From Hymenopus coronatus (lineage: Eukaryota > Arthropoda > Insecta > Mantodea > Hymenopodidae): 64,000 bases of DNA. The notes below the pieces were generated by a model. That model did no database searches and was not told the DNA's origin. It saw only the letters and a program-made list of their open reading frames with translations. Position numbers and translations under genes: made by a program. Within the stretch, counting starts at the first letter, position 1, and every line of letters begins with the position of its first letter. This document shows positions 1-11,442 of the stretch, one piece after another. The stretch lies in NCBI GenBank assembly GCA_030762935.1, contig CM060898.1:100757281-100821280 (forward strand), given 5' to 3'.

Positions 1-708
1 GTCTTTTCAGAAAAAGGTCCTCGCCTGTGAACACGATAACTCAAAAACGAAAAGTCGGTAAAATACCAAATTTGGTATTTGAGTGCAGTATCTTCCAAGG
101 ATGCGACACGAAGATTTTCAAGAAAATCTCCCCACCCCATGGGAAAATTTTCGACAAATTTGTTTTTCAAAAATAGCTCTAACGATTTTAATTAAACTCT
201 ATTATATTTAAGATATTTACATGCCAAATAAAATGTATATCTTGACTTTTCTGGGAATAGGCTCTGAGGACCTCTTTATTCTGAATAAATTTTGCTGTAT
301 TTCCATAACTGGTAAACCGTAAGGTATAGACAAAAACTTACCACACAAAAATGTAGTTCGGGTTAAAACACACAATTTATGTCATATACATTTTGTTTCG
401 TGGAATTGACCATTTTTTAGACATTTCTTGTTATTTGTTTCAGATTTAAAACAATTAGCTTTCTCACACGGAAAGTTGTAAATTCCTGGCTCTGCCTAGA
501 AACGGATTTTAACCTCATGGTAATCAGCTTTTAAAACATTTGACTATCGTTTTAAGCTAGTGTATTCCCTTATTTTAGAAGGAAGCAAATAATTAAGATA
601 ATATCTGCTAATGTTTATCTCGATTATCATAAAGTAGATAGAAGAATACGTTTTTTAACAATAATTTTTACGGAGATGTAGAGAAAGTCATGTGAATGGA
701 ACACAAGA
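1..708 (-). mobile_element. family R copy 1 (cut by window edge)
   Basis: The copy enters from the left edge inside the microsatellite/CTCAAAAACG block. It holds the palindrome CCAAATTTGG, the conserved GGATGCGACACGAAG block near 100, and the reverse-strand 5' end (GTAGAGAAAGTCATG then GGAACACAAGA) closing at 708. The hairpin end lies outside the window. No coding capacity is visible. Confidence 0.8.
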
Positions 709-1734
709 TTTTTCCTACTAGGTCTTCAAACCTATGATGTAGGCCTCTATAATTACCTAACCATTTTCGGATATTGTAAATACAAAAGTTCAGCATCGAA
801 TACTTCCATCATGTTCAATGTAAATTACGTGGCATTTTCCAATTAAAAGACGTTTTTTAGCATTTAAATTAACGAATGCTATAACAACGGTGTTACTCTA
901 ATGATGCTTAATGTAATGCAAACAGTAAACGACAATTAACGACGGCTGATACAATAGATGGTAAAACGGGTACTATTATGCTCACTGACTTGGAAAAGCT
1001 GCACTCTCGAGCATTCTTTGTATGTCAGTTCATAAGACCACCACTAACTCTCAATGCTACAACAGTGTACTGAAACACATGCAACATTTCTTGTCAATTC
1101 CATCCAGTTTCCTCTGGAGTTATTGTGCTCTAACCAGCACCCATTATTAGATTATCACACCGCCTAGGTGTGCTGCAGCAACTTGAGAACAATGCAAAAG
1201 TGCCCATGCATTCAAAATGTTAACGTAGCACGCGAAATTCTCTTTCTCTCTGGATTACAGTTCATCCAGTCAAATGCATGGAGAGTAACTTCCGCCAAGA
1301 CTTATAATTATCTCTTACGTGACAAACTGCAATGTGTGCTTAGATTATACACATCTTACAACACAACGGCATGAGAAAATAAAAATAGGACTGTCGATCA
1401 TAGATACCATGAAGACCTCTTGCGTCCAATCCTTTCACACTAACAAGGAATGAGGTACCTGTGTAGCGTTTCCTTTCACATGTGGAGGACGAGTTCTTGC
1501 CTGAACAGTCCAGACTGACACCCCTCGGTTAACCTCACCGGGTGAGACGGTAACGTGCAAAGCTCTCATTGAGATTAATTCCTGTCGATCGCTCATTTCT
1601 GATCCAGAATTAACATGGTTTTCCTAGACCGGTAGGCGAATGTTTGGGTAGTTTCTCATCTACCACGATTTCATCTATCTTTCATTGCACTTTTTTAGAT
1701 TTGTGGTAAATGGAAAATTGAGTTTTATATATTT
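709..1734. other. AT-rich stretch, nothing recognised
   Basis: About 1 kb without a repeat I can match elsewhere in the window. A 68-codon frame at 1168-1374 has no recognisable motif, and I do not regard it as a gene. Confidence 0.6.
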
Positions 1735-1970
1735 AACTACTGTGATTCTCAGCGTCCCATTCTACACTGGGCTTAATTTTCCTCAGAGGCCTCTTTATCA
1801 GGCTTGAGGTTCTTTTATGTGCCGTAAATCTACGACACGGGACCAACGGCTTTACTTCCCTTCCGAAGGAAATTATGCTAAGATTTTTTACGAAAAAGAA
1901 ACATCGCCCTTCGCCGGGTTTGAACCGTGACCTTTATGGGTGTGGTAAGCACTACACCACGGAGGGCGAC
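1735..1970 (-). mobile_element. SINE A copy, tRNA-derived
   Basis: On the reverse strand it starts with a tRNA-like head (GTCGCCCTCCGTGGTGTAGT, then a B-box-like GGTTCAAACCC). The body carries GGGACCAACGG on the forward strand's complement side, also seen in the copies near 4130 and 28661. It is ancient, with several indels in the B-box region. Confidence 0.7.
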
Positions 1971-2204
1971 ATTAGATTTGTGGTGTGAGATGGTGTCTGA
2001 TTTATGGCTCGGACGCTTGCACCAATGAAAGTGTACCCAGTGGATACTAGAGTGCTGCCTGGTTGCACAGGATATTCATCGCCTTCTAGTAACAGGCTCT
2101 TCGAGTCATCTTCATTTCATCCCTTCCTGCTAGGTAGCGGTCGGCTGGTACTAACATATTTCAAGCAGGTCGCAGTGCGCGAGGAGCTTCGTCTCCGTTG
2201 TGTA

Positions 2205-2763
2205 CCCTATAACAACCCGTATTTTCCAAACATGCAACACAAAGGTTTTCAAGAATATTCCCAGCCCGAACTGCCGTTTACATGAAACATTCTTTAGAGG
2301 ACATTTTTGGTTTTCTCAAAGATGGTCTAATCATTTATATATTTTAATTAATAACATAACTTGTCTACAAATTATTGGGTGATATCATAAGGCTGTATTT
2401 TCATCACTACTAGGCATAAATAGTCATACCACTATTTCAAGAAAGTAAGTTTCAGTATCACTTTTCTCAAATGGGAAATCTATATTGTTGTTGTTGTTGT
2501 TTTTTTTGTTTTTTTTTTTTTTTTCATTTTTTTTTTTTTTCATTCTGGTTACACTAGCACAACAGAATTTTAATACTGTCACATGACGACCCGCTCTTGA
2601 AAGATTTGAGTATCGCTTTAGACTAGTGTATTCCCTTATTCCATTTGTACCTACAAAGAAATATGAAAAAAAATCATTACTCTTATCTTTATCTTGATTA
2701 GCATAAAATAGAAAAATCCGCTTTAATAAGTATCGTTTGTTCAGAATAGAGAAACTCATCAGA
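2205..2763 (-). mobile_element. family R copy 2, degraded
   Basis: It matches the family from the ATGCAACACAAAGG block through to the 5' terminus (AGAGAAACTCATCAGA at 2763). An internal TTG repeat and long T tract (about 2485-2540) replaces part of the normal sequence. The hairpin half is missing. Confidence 0.65.
2485..2540. repeat. (TTG)n / poly-T tract
   Basis: Low-complexity run inside R copy 2. It makes a spurious lysine/asparagine-rich frame on the reverse strand. Confidence 0.9.
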
Positions 2764-2859
2764 TTTTTTCCCACTATAAAACGAGATAACTTATGTAAAT
2801 GCCAGAAACTGTATGATTCTGCCTTTCTGCTGTTAGGAAGGCAACCAATTCCTAGCTTC

Positions 2860-3080
2860 GACTGCCTCCGTGGTCGAGTGGTCAGCGAGCTGACTTCGAC
2901 TCCTGGCTGGGGCGGGAAATGTTTCTTTAACCAGAATTATTGCCTATGCCTCACAGAGTTTGGAAGTATGTATGTGGGAGTGAATGAGTGTGAGTTTGAG
3001 GACAGTAAAACGATTTAAACCCAATGTAAAAACCTACTGATAACGAGTTGTTTCTAATGCAAAGCCTTTATGTTAAAGGG
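2860..3080 (+). mobile_element. SINE B copy, tRNA-derived
   Basis: The head reads GACTGCCTCCGTGGTCGAGT with an A-box-like TGGTCGAGTGG, as in Leu/Ser-type tRNAs. It is followed by CTTTAACCAGAATTATT, shared with the copy at 61007. The B-box region is partly deleted here. Confidence 0.65.
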
Positions 3081-3454
3081 GGCTATACATATATACAAAA
3101 TATCCTAGCTTGTCTGCGCTGTTCAAGTGTTTTATGTAACAAAAGAAATCCCAACAGTTCACTGAAACAAGTCTTACACTTCCTTTGCCTACCAGTTCTA
3201 CCAAGTTAACAATTTTTCATGTTTTCACGCGTTGGTACAGGTAAAATTAATCTTCACATGATACAAAGTTACACCGGATGCTCCAAAGTAGAGTGAAAAC
3301 GTGCTGAGGACACACAACGGTGCCTTCATGGAAATGTCGGAACCTGCAGTTCCTCTTTCTCACGCCTACCTTTCTGTTTTAAGTAAATATCACCCATGAG
3401 TTGACGGCATTCATGTTGAATGCTATCTTGAACTGTCAGCTCTATGCTATCAGT
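3081..3454. other. no recognised feature
   Basis: Unassigned sequence between SINE B and a SINE A head. Short frames on both strands share no motif with known families. Confidence 0.5.
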
Positions 3455-3530
3455 CGCCCTCCGTGGTGTAGTCGTTACCATGCTAACTTCATATATCCAA
3501 GGTCGCGGGTTCAACCCCGGCGAAGGATGA
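3455..3530 (+). mobile_element. SINE A head only (tRNA-like)
   Basis: A 76-base tRNA-like module with A-box-like GTGGTGTAGTCGTTA and B-box GGTTCAACCCC. It is cut off immediately by the hairpin end of the next R copy, so the SINE body is absent. The anticodon arm is irregular, so a working tRNA is unlikely. Confidence 0.65.
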
Positions 3531-3538
3531 TGACGTTT

Positions 3539-4680
3539 ACTTTCTCTATACACACTATAGATACTTGTATCAAAATATTCGATACCGAGATTTCACCGGA
3601 AATATATGTTTTGAGACCCCCTGAATAAAAAAAAGCATTTTTAGAGACATGTCCGTGTGTGTTTGTGTGTATGAGTGTGTGTCTGTGGGCAGCATAGCTC
3701 AAAAACGAAAAGACCGTTAAAAACCAAACTTGGTATTTAAGTTTGGTATCTTCCAAGGATGCGACACGAAGATTTTCAAGAAAATACCTCCACCCCTAAC
3801 TACCCTTTACATGGAAAAATTTTCGAAAATTTTGTTTTTCTTAAAAATGGCTCTAACGATTTTGATTAAAATATCACATATTAAAGCCATTTCGATCACA
3901 AATAAATTGTATATCTTAATTTTGTGGGAATAGTTTCTAAAGATCTGTTTATTCTGGATGAATTTTGCTTAATTTAGAATAACTAGTAAACCGTAAGAGG
4001 TAGAAAAAAGAACTTATACAAAAATGTAGATCTCGTTAAAATACACAAGCTATGTCATATGCATTATTTTCGTGGAACTTACTGTTTTAGAGGTATTCCT
4101 TGTTATTAGTTTCAGTTGTGAAGAAATGGAAATGGCGTGTTATTTATGGACGCTCTTTAACTGCTGTGGTTCTCAACGTCCCATTCCATACTGGCCGTGA
4201 AAGACCGTTTAATTTTGCTCAGAGACCTCTCTTATCAGGCTTGAGGTTCTTTTACGTGCCGTAAATCTACGACACGGGACCAACGGCTTTACTTCCCTTC
4301 TGAAGGAAGCCATGCTAAGGATTTTTACACCCGAAAAAATCCATCGTCCTCCGCCGGGTTTGAACCCGCGACCTTGGGTATATGGTAACCATTACTCACA
4401 GATGGGAGTGTTCGCTTTTTTTTTTTTGTTTGTTTGTTTTGTTTCTACACCTGGCCAAGCAAAGAGACGATTTGCAATGACAATCGCATAACGACAGCTT
4501 TTAAAACATTTGACTATCACTTTAGCCTAATGCATTCCCTTAGTTCCAGTCTACTTATAAGGAACTAAGTAACAACATTCTGCTAATGTTTATCTCGATT
4601 AGCATGGTGTTGGAAGAAGAATTATCTTTTGTAAGACGTTTGTAGAGTAGCTAGAGAAAGTCATGTGAGTGTAACACATA
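3539..4680 (-). mobile_element. family R copy 3, interrupted by SINE A
   Basis: The hairpin end opens at 3539 (ACTTTCTCTATACACACTA) and the 5' terminus is near 4680 (GTGAGTGTAACACATA). A SINE A copy (4130-4413) splits it after GTTTCAGTTGTGAAG. The 5' part belongs to the subfamily with GTGTAACAC and TAGCTAGAGAAAG, like the copies at 29271, 42586 and 47006. Confidence 0.8.
4130..4413 (-). mobile_element. SINE A copy inside R copy 3
   Basis: Reverse-strand SINE: tail near AATGGCGTGTTATTTATGG, body with the CTACGACACGGGACCAACGG block, and head with B-box GGTTCAAACCC on the reverse strand. The R sequence resumes at CGCTTTT, so the SINE is younger than this R copy. Confidence 0.75.
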
Positions 4681-4689
4681 TTTTTTATT

Positions 4690-5343
4690 CTGGTAAAGCA
4701 AAGTTTTAATACCAGTAGTGACCACCTTTTAAACGAGTTGACTTGCTATAATTTATTGTATTTCCTTATTTCCCTATTAGATAGTTTATTTTCAGTCATT
4801 AAGCATGAGACATACATAGGCTGCATCATGAGAATACAAATTAATGAAACATTCTACATACAATAATGTTACAACAATAAATTTAAAAATTGATAAGATT
4901 AATCCCATTTCAGGCCATAAATTTCTGAAATGCTATAAAGAGAATTTGCCTTTAAGATTGTTTTGATCCTCCTCCTAAAGTTTAACAGTGGATGAGTGTT
5001 AATGTTCTGAGGTAAGGTGTTGAAAATTTTAAGATATACATGAGAAACTGTTAAGGGTTTTACTATATTTGCATTTGTTAATATAAATATCAGAGCATTT
5101 TCGAGTGGGATAATTATGGACAGAAGAACATATTGAGAAAAGGTTGATATTTTTTTTTAACATATAGGATGGAATCCAGAACAAACATTGAAGGCAATGT
5201 CAGTATACCAAGTTGCATATTAGAAGAAAATATCGTATCAAAACCATTCTGCTAATGTGTATCTTGACAGCGTGAAGTAAATATAAGAATGAGCTTTTGA
5301 AAGAATATTTTGTTGCAGTTATTTGAATGTAGCACATCAGATT
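4690..5343 (-). mobile_element. family R copy 4, split by a LINE tail
   Basis: Degraded R sequence at 4690-4790 resumes at about 5235 with CATTCTGCTAATGTGTATC and ends with GCACATCAGA at 5343. The roughly 445 bp between do not match R and contain a LINE C-terminal coding remnant. Confidence 0.6.
4899..5150 (-). pseudogene. LINE reverse-transcriptase C-terminal remnant
   Basis: A reverse-strand frame of about 46 codons ends at a stop at 4899-4901 and reads FNTLPQNINTHP then FRRRIKTILK and YSISEIYG. This resembles the C-terminal tail after the polymerase domain of Jockey/CR1-like LINE ORF2 proteins (pattern yN.LP..i....-.fk..lk..L...y). One frame upstream (5060-5150) HNYPTRK matches the conserved H.Y.TR motif, so at least one frameshift is present. 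The clade is not certain. It is dead and 5'-truncated. Confidence 0.6.
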
Positions 5344-6119
5344 TTCATTTATGCTGACAAAAGGTTTCCATTCCCACAGTTTTGCTCACCTTGGTTGTGT
5401 GGTAGCTAAGTGTTCTTGAATATTAATGAAATCTTGTTAGGAAGCAGTGTCTGTGTATACGATTTAGTCTAGACGGTAAGCAGAAGGATAAAAATCAGGC
5501 TGTGGGACAAGCTGGTTGCGGATGGCATGCTAACATGGGTGCAACTTTTAATCTACATCAAGGATTTAAGTTTGAAAGTGTTCCCGGTTGTATTGGCGCT
5601 GGCCGTTAACGAATTTCGAGCAGAGCCACGATCTCCTACCTGGGAACATTGTCTCACTTTGTGTAGCCACCGCTCTATATATTGAGTCGTTAACACATGG
5701 GATGTCTCTACCATCGATAAGGCTCCATGGTACATGGAAAGGTTTTAAAACTGCCGACCCAGCTCTTGGGGAGAAAAAAAAAAAAAAAAAAAAAGGAAGG
5801 TTGACCTGCACACCACTTGCAGGGTACTTTTTTTGTCTGTGTGTTGTTGGCGATAAGTCTACTGGCTGCTTCGGTACGCATGCGTGTACTATAATAAATA
5901 TTACGCTTTAGTATCCTAGAGTAATTGCTAATCTGCTTAGTGCAGTTAGGCAGCTACAGATAGGTAGCTGTTAAAATAAAAATCTTATCTGTCCCATTCC
6001 TACGCCTTTCTCTATGTGTTCCACAATATGACATGGATAAAATATTTATTTAATATAATCAAGTACTTTTGTTTTCCAATCAAAAAGTCTATATATTTAA
6101 ACATTCTTGTGTCCACGTC
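5344..6119. other. unassigned, with 21-base poly-A
   Basis: No family member recognised. A poly-A run at 5774-5794 ends a GC-richer stretch (about 5500-5773), which might be a retroposed sequence oriented forward. I could not identify a source or target duplication. Confidence 0.4.
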
Positions 6120-6481
6120 ATACTAAACATTAACAGAAATTGTCTTATTTACTTAATTCCTTGTAAGTGGAAAGAAGATAAGGGGATAGACTAGGCTAAA
6201 ATATTTTAAAAGCTGGCTGCTATGTGACACAATTGAAATTAGGTTGCCTTTAACATTTAAACCAACAACAAAGAACATCTCGAAAACGGTTAACTCTAAT
6301 ATATATTTTGGGAGTACCCAACTACATACACACACTCACGTACAAGCATTCACAAGGACTTTTTTATAAAAATGTTTTTTTTTATTCGGGAAGTCTCAAA
6401 ACACGTATTTCCAATATCTCGGTATCAAATTTTTGGGTGGAATACAATAACGTCTCTATGTACATAGGTGCTAGAGAAAGT
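6120..6481 (+). mobile_element. family R copy 5, internally deleted
   Basis: 5'-region sequence (about 6120-6310) jumps directly to the CACACACTCACG microsatellite and 3' end, losing roughly 450-550 bp. The hairpin is weakened, and the 3' end CTAGAGAAAGT closes at 6481. The next R copy starts seven bases later. Confidence 0.7.
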
Positions 6482-6487
6482 AAAAAG

Positions 6488-7140
6488 TCTGTGTTCGATT
6501 CAGATGCTTTTTCTACCGATCTGCAACAAATTATTGTTACAAAAGCATATTCTGCTGTCTGTATTTTACTAATAAAGATGCACATTAACCAAATAAGGGA
6601 ATACACAAGGTTAAAACGATAGTCAAATATTTTAAAAACTTTTTACAATGCGATGACACTGAAATTCGCTTCTCTTGCATGGCCAAGGGTAAAACGGAAG
6701 AGAAATCAATCGAATGACGACTTCTTTCTTGAGAAAAGTATATGTATTCTAAAATTGAAACTAATAACCAGGGATATCTTCACAAATTATGTTTTAAAGG
6801 GATGTACATTAATTTGTTTTAGGTAAATGTATCCCTTACGGCTTACCAGTTCTGTAAAAGGCATCCAGAGAGAATAGGTCTTCAGATGCTACTCCCCAAA
6901 AATTCAATATATATATTTCATACTATCTTAAACACATTGTATTTTATTCAAAATCGTTAGAGCTAGTTTTGGGAAAATCAACAATGTTCCATGTAAAGGA
7001 TAGCTGAGGGTGGGGGATTGCTTTTTTTTTTTATTCAGGTGACCTCAAAGCATATGTTTTCGGTAAAATCTTGACATAATTTTGGGTTGAATTTAATACT
7101 TTAATACCCTCCTTTACCTACTATGTAAATAGTGTAGTTA
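6488..7140 (+). mobile_element. family R copy 6, tandem to copy 5
   Basis: It opens with a degraded 5' end (TCTGTGTTCGATTCAGATG) directly after copy 5, in the same orientation. It keeps the GGGATATCTTCACA and GGTGGGGGATT blocks, lacks the microsatellite, and ends in an eroded hairpin (ACTATGTAAATAGTGTAG). Confidence 0.65.
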
Positions 7141-7280
7141 ATTTTTATTTGAAATACAATACTTCCCCTACTTACTATATGTGGAGTAACAATATATGAG
7201 GGAGGATGCAGGGATCCTCAAAACGTGTATTTTGGTATCATTTCTATACAGAATTTAGGATGGACCTCTACTTACTATTA
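7141..7280. repeat. R-like 3' end debris
   Basis: Fragments such as GAAATACAATACTTCCCC and CCTCAAAACGTGTATTT echo the R 3' region, but no end can be placed. Probably remnants of an older copy disrupted by SINE A. Confidence 0.35.
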
Positions 7281-7570
7281 CGCCCTCTGTGGTGCAGTTG
7301 TTACCATGATAACCTCTAAAACCCAAGATTGCAGATTCAAACCAGAGGGAGTTTGATGGATTTTTTCGGACACAAAAATTCTTAGCATGGTTTCCTTCGG
7401 AAGTAAAGCAAAGCCGGTGGTCCCATGTAATGTAAAAGAAACCCATACCTTATAAGAACAAGGTTCCTGGTCAAACGTTTCCGCTATTTCGCGTCCGCAA
7501 GTCGTTATTTCGCCCTACAGTGCCATCTGTGGGCGACGAGCTGACCTCTTGTCACCATGGCGCATAGTGG
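7281..7570 (+). mobile_element. SINE A copy, long form
   Basis: Head CGCCCTCTGTGGTGCAGTTG with B-box-like GATTCAAACC, then the body (ATGGTTTCCTTCGGAAGTAA) and an extra 3' module (GTGCCATCTGTGGGCGACGA). The extra module is also found downstream of the SINE A head at 48608. The body order confirms the orientation. Confidence 0.65.
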
Positions 7571-8099
7571 CGAACTCACGTACTAGAAATTCAAATCTGA
7601 TCATGGAACCTTGGTAACGGTACCCTTAGGAAATGCAGGAATACTCTAGTTACTATAAGACAAGTTAATCGCAAGTCGAAGCTGGAAGTGTTTTCGAGTT
7701 TATCGATGGCAGACGACCTCGTGGCAACTGATGTTACAATTCGCTCCATCTACGCTGATTCATAAGCAGAGCCTGATTATTTCCTCAGGCCGGTTCGCAG
7801 CAAGGACTCTAGCGGAAGTATGGCATGAATTTATGTCATGAAAACAATGAAAACCCTGTACATCAAGTTGAAGTACATAAATATGCAAGAGAATCGAACA
7901 TCTTCATAGCACGAGGAAGCATGTTCTTGTTTTCTACAAGGTAATTGTATTTATGGCCTGTGTACTTGATACACCATTCGGAAAAGCTTGCAATTCTTTA
8001 GGTGATACAAGAATGTTTCTTTTCCGTGGTGAAATAACATGAATACTGTGTGATACTTCAGGGAGCGGATACTTTTCGAGATCAAAAAATAACATTTTT
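7571..8099. other. no recognised feature
   Basis: Unique-looking sequence with no extended frame or repeat match inside the window. Confidence 0.5.
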
Positions 8100-9718
8100 A
8101 TTTTCTCTACTTAGGACATAGAGAAGAAACTTCATTCTACCCAAAAATTTGATACCGAGATTTCACCGGAAATACACAATTTATGTTCCCGTGTATTAAG
8201 TATGATTAGAAAAAATCTGATGTGTTCATTTCACATTTCTTTTTCTACATCTGTAACAAATTATTCTTAATAAACTTATTCTTCTATCCACTTCATGCTA
8301 ATCGAGATAAACGCTAGCAGAGGCGGTCTTATTGCTTACTTCCTTACAAGTAGAAGGGAATTAAGGGAATACACTGGACTAAGCAGACAGTCAAATGTTT
8401 TAAAATGTGGTTTCTATGGGATTGAAATCCGTTTCTTTGCGTGGCCAGGAGTTGACAAGTTCCTGTATGACAAAGGTTTAAGCATTTTAAAACTGCAACC
8501 AATAACAAGGAATATCTCCAAAACGGCCAACTCCAGGAAAAAATATATACGAATTCTGTGTTTTAAGAAGCTCTACATTTCTTGTATATAAAGTTTAGTC
8601 TATCACTTACGGTTTACTAGTTATGCAAATAAAAAAAAATCATTCAGACTAAAGAGGTCTTTAGAAGGTATTCCCAGAAATTTCAAAATATAATTTTATT
8701 TGTCACGTAAATATTTTAAATGTAAGAGAGTTTAATCAAAATCGTTAGAACAGTTTTTGAGAAAGTCAAAATGCTCGAAATTTTTTCCATGTAAATGGTA
8801 GTTGGGACTGGGGATTGTTGGAAAATCTTCGTGTCGCATCCTTGGGAGATACTGAACTTAAATATAACATTTGGACTTTTCGTTTTTAAGTCATGCTGTC
8901 CACAGACACACACACACACACACGAACCCTTTTTAGGATTCAGGGGGTCACAAAACCTGTATTTCCGATGAAAACCCATTATCGAATTTTTCGGTACTAT
9001 ACAATACTTCTCTATAAACTATGAATATCATACGTGTAGAGAAAGTAAAATGTCTGTGTGTGTATAAAATATAAGTCGGTAAAATACCAAACTTGGCATT
9101 AATGTTTAGTATCTTCCAAAGATACGACACGAAGATAGTGAGGAAAATCCTCCTATCTCAACCTACCCTTTAAATGGAAAAAACTTCGAAAATGGTTGAT
9201 TTTCTAAAAAAACGGCTCTAAGAATTTTTATTAAAATACTGTATATTAAAGATATTTACTTGAAAAATAAAATGTGTGTCTTGAATTTTCTGGGAATAGC
9301 CTCTGAAAGCCGTTTCATTCTGGATAACTTTTGCATAACTGATAAGCCGTAAGAGATAAACAAAAGTTACTATACAAAAAGTGTAGATCTCGTTAAAACA
9401 ATTTGTCATATACATTTTTTCGTGATTTTGACAATTTCCGAGGTACTTCTTTTTATTGATGTCAGTTTTAAAATACTGTCAGCTCCTGTCCATGCAAAGA
9501 AATGAATTTCAATCCCATAGCAGCCAGCTTTTAAAAGATTTGTCTATGGCTTTGGCCTAGTGTGTTCCCTTATTTCCCTTCTACTTACAAGGAAGCAAAT
9601 AAAAGATTTTTTTTGCTAATGTTTATCTGGATTAATATGAAGTAGATTGACGAGTAAGTTTTTAACAATAGTTTGTTACAAAAATGTAGAGAAAGTCATG
9701 CGAATGGGACACATCAGC
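8100..9718 (-). mobile_element. family R copy 7 (outer, split)
   Basis: The hairpin part lies at 8100-8215. The remainder resumes at 9047 (TGTCTGTGTG, then CCAAACTTGG) and ends at CACATCAG, 9718. The break lies in the A-run after the GGTTCCC-like block, where copy 8 has inserted in opposite orientation. Confidence 0.75.
8216..9046 (+). mobile_element. family R copy 8 (nested, full length)
   Basis: 831 bp from TCTGATGTG to TAGAGAAAGT. It has the internal CATCCTTGGGAGATACTGAA block, a short CA microsatellite near 8907 and a degraded 3' hairpin. It is flanked by A-runs of the outer copy, so it inserted into copy 7. Confidence 0.8.
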
Positions 9719-9856
9719 TTTTTATTTTCTCTAGTAGATAGAAGTATAGCAATCCACTTTAAACTTGTCTTCCTCTCCTTATTTTCTGACGTCCTTTGGC
9801 TGTTTTGAGTGTCTTTTAGCGTCCATAAAATATTACCTATTCACTTTAATTTTGTT

Positions 9857-10100
9857 GCTGTTGTAGTTTAATGTCCTTTAACCTGGTTGGTCAAATCGGA
9901 CGATGAATGGAATTGATGAAATGATGCTCAAATGATGTCGGGGTCCATGAAGCTTAAAGTTACTTGACATTTGTCTTCTCAGGATAAGGGAAAACCCCGA
10001 AAAAAACCTTATCCGGGTAACTCATCCTAAGCGAGATTCGAACTCACGACCTTTTGAATGTGAGGCAGACACGCTACCACCACTCTACACAGGCGGGCTT
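9857..10100 (-). mobile_element. SINE C copy with target duplication
   Basis: The reverse-strand head starts at GCCCGCCTG, with an A-box-like GTGGTGGTAGCG and B-box GAGTTCGAATCTC. The body has an inverted repeat GGATAAGG/CCTTATCC (9982-9989 and 10007-10014). It is flanked by ACTTTAATTTTGTT (9843-9856) and ACTTTAATCTTGTT (10101-10114), a 14-bp duplication with one mismatch. Confidence 0.85.
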
Positions 10101-10377
10101 ACTTTAATCTTGTTAATATATTAAGACTTTAAGTTATAAATAAACTAATATTTTCAAAGTTATAAATAAAGAATTTTCTTCTTTAAGTCTCAGTATATCA
10201 ACACATCATCAGAATTGCATTCTAATATTATTTCATGAATATAAGACCCCAAACTATCTTTGGTAAAAGAGAAAATAAATCCCCTTAAAAGATTTACAAT
10301 ACAGTAGAAATAGAATTCTTTTTTCTTATTTAATTTCGCTTTTTGGTTATTGATGTTACTTGCTAGTGGCGTCACAT

Positions 10378-10850
10378 GTCGTCTGAAGACCTTTCATTCT
10401 GGACGAATTTTGCATAACTAGCAAATCGTAAGAGGTAAAAAAAAAACAAAAAAACCTTGCTACACAAACAATGTAGATCTCGTTAAAAATGAGGGTAACC
10501 AGTAACCATCTCCGAGAAAGCTTCAGAGCATACATCTCGTTAAAACACACATTTATGGCATATACATTTTTGAAGAGTCAACCGTTTTCGAGATATTCCT
10601 AGCTACTGAGTTTCAGCTTTAAAATACTTTTCTCATACGGTAATTTGTCAACTCATAAAAACAAAAACGAAGGGATTTTAGTCACAGAGTGATTAGTTTT
10701 TAAAATATTTGGTCATCACTTTAACTTGGTATTACCTTATTTCCCTTCTACTTTCTAGGAAGCTAATTTTATCCCGATTGGCATGAATAGACAGAAGAAT
10801 AAACTTTTAAACAATAATTTATTACGTAGATGTAGAGAAAGTCATGGAAC
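10378..10850 (-). mobile_element. family R copy 9, 5' half
   Basis: It begins at CTGAAGACCTTTCATTCTGG and runs to TGTAGAGAAAGTCATGGAAC. A partial internal duplication of the GTAGATCTCGTTAAAA block occurs around 10475-10545. The hairpin half is absent. Confidence 0.65.
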
Positions 10851-11442
10851 CTTATGAAATCGTCCAATAATTTGTAGTTGGTAAGTAGTGGAGAAAGTAA
10901 AATGCACCCTCTTTTATAATCTTTAATTTATTATACACTATAAAAGATATGGATCTTAATTATTACGAAGGCCAGTAGAAAAACAATTTAAGCGATGAAT
11001 TTCATTACACGAGCCCTCATTAAACGTGATGCTGACTCAAAACTTGACTTAGAGCAGTAAAACTCGAGTGAGAAGGGAAATTTCTCAAAGAGGTAAATTA
11101 ACCAGAAAAGTGCAGTTCCGGTCTGGCGATAGCAATTTCCTGGCGCTACTCGGTCCATGTTTTCTAATAGCATACATAACATCGAACAATTTTCGTGTGA
11201 ATGAGGCAGAAAATAATGCCGGATACAAGCGACAATAAGTCTCCTGCATATTTATCTTAAAAATAATCTGTTGTCAATCATTATTCCCTTGTTGTTATCT
11301 TCTTGGGAAAGTTCTCAAAATGCCTGCATTTCAGCTCTGCTTAGGGAGGTCGAGGCATTGCAAAATATAACAAGGCAATGCTTGTTGTTTTGGTCTGAAT
11401 TCCCTTGAGCAATTTATAAAAATGTGAACATTTACGATTTTT
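10851..11442. other. no recognised feature
   Basis: AT-rich. A single R-3'-end-like scrap (GTGGAGAAAGTAAAATG near 10890) is too short to call. Confidence 0.45.

Noticed and set aside
1168..1374. 68-codon frame in unassigned sequence
   Set aside because: Short, no motif, no supporting signal; expected by chance.
2424..2774. 116-codon Lys/Asn-rich reverse frame
   Set aside because: Generated by the poly-T/TTG tract inside R copy 2.
3455..3530. Possible functional tRNA gene
   Set aside because: A and B boxes are present, but the same head occurs with SINE bodies elsewhere and the arms do not pair well. It is a SINE A head.
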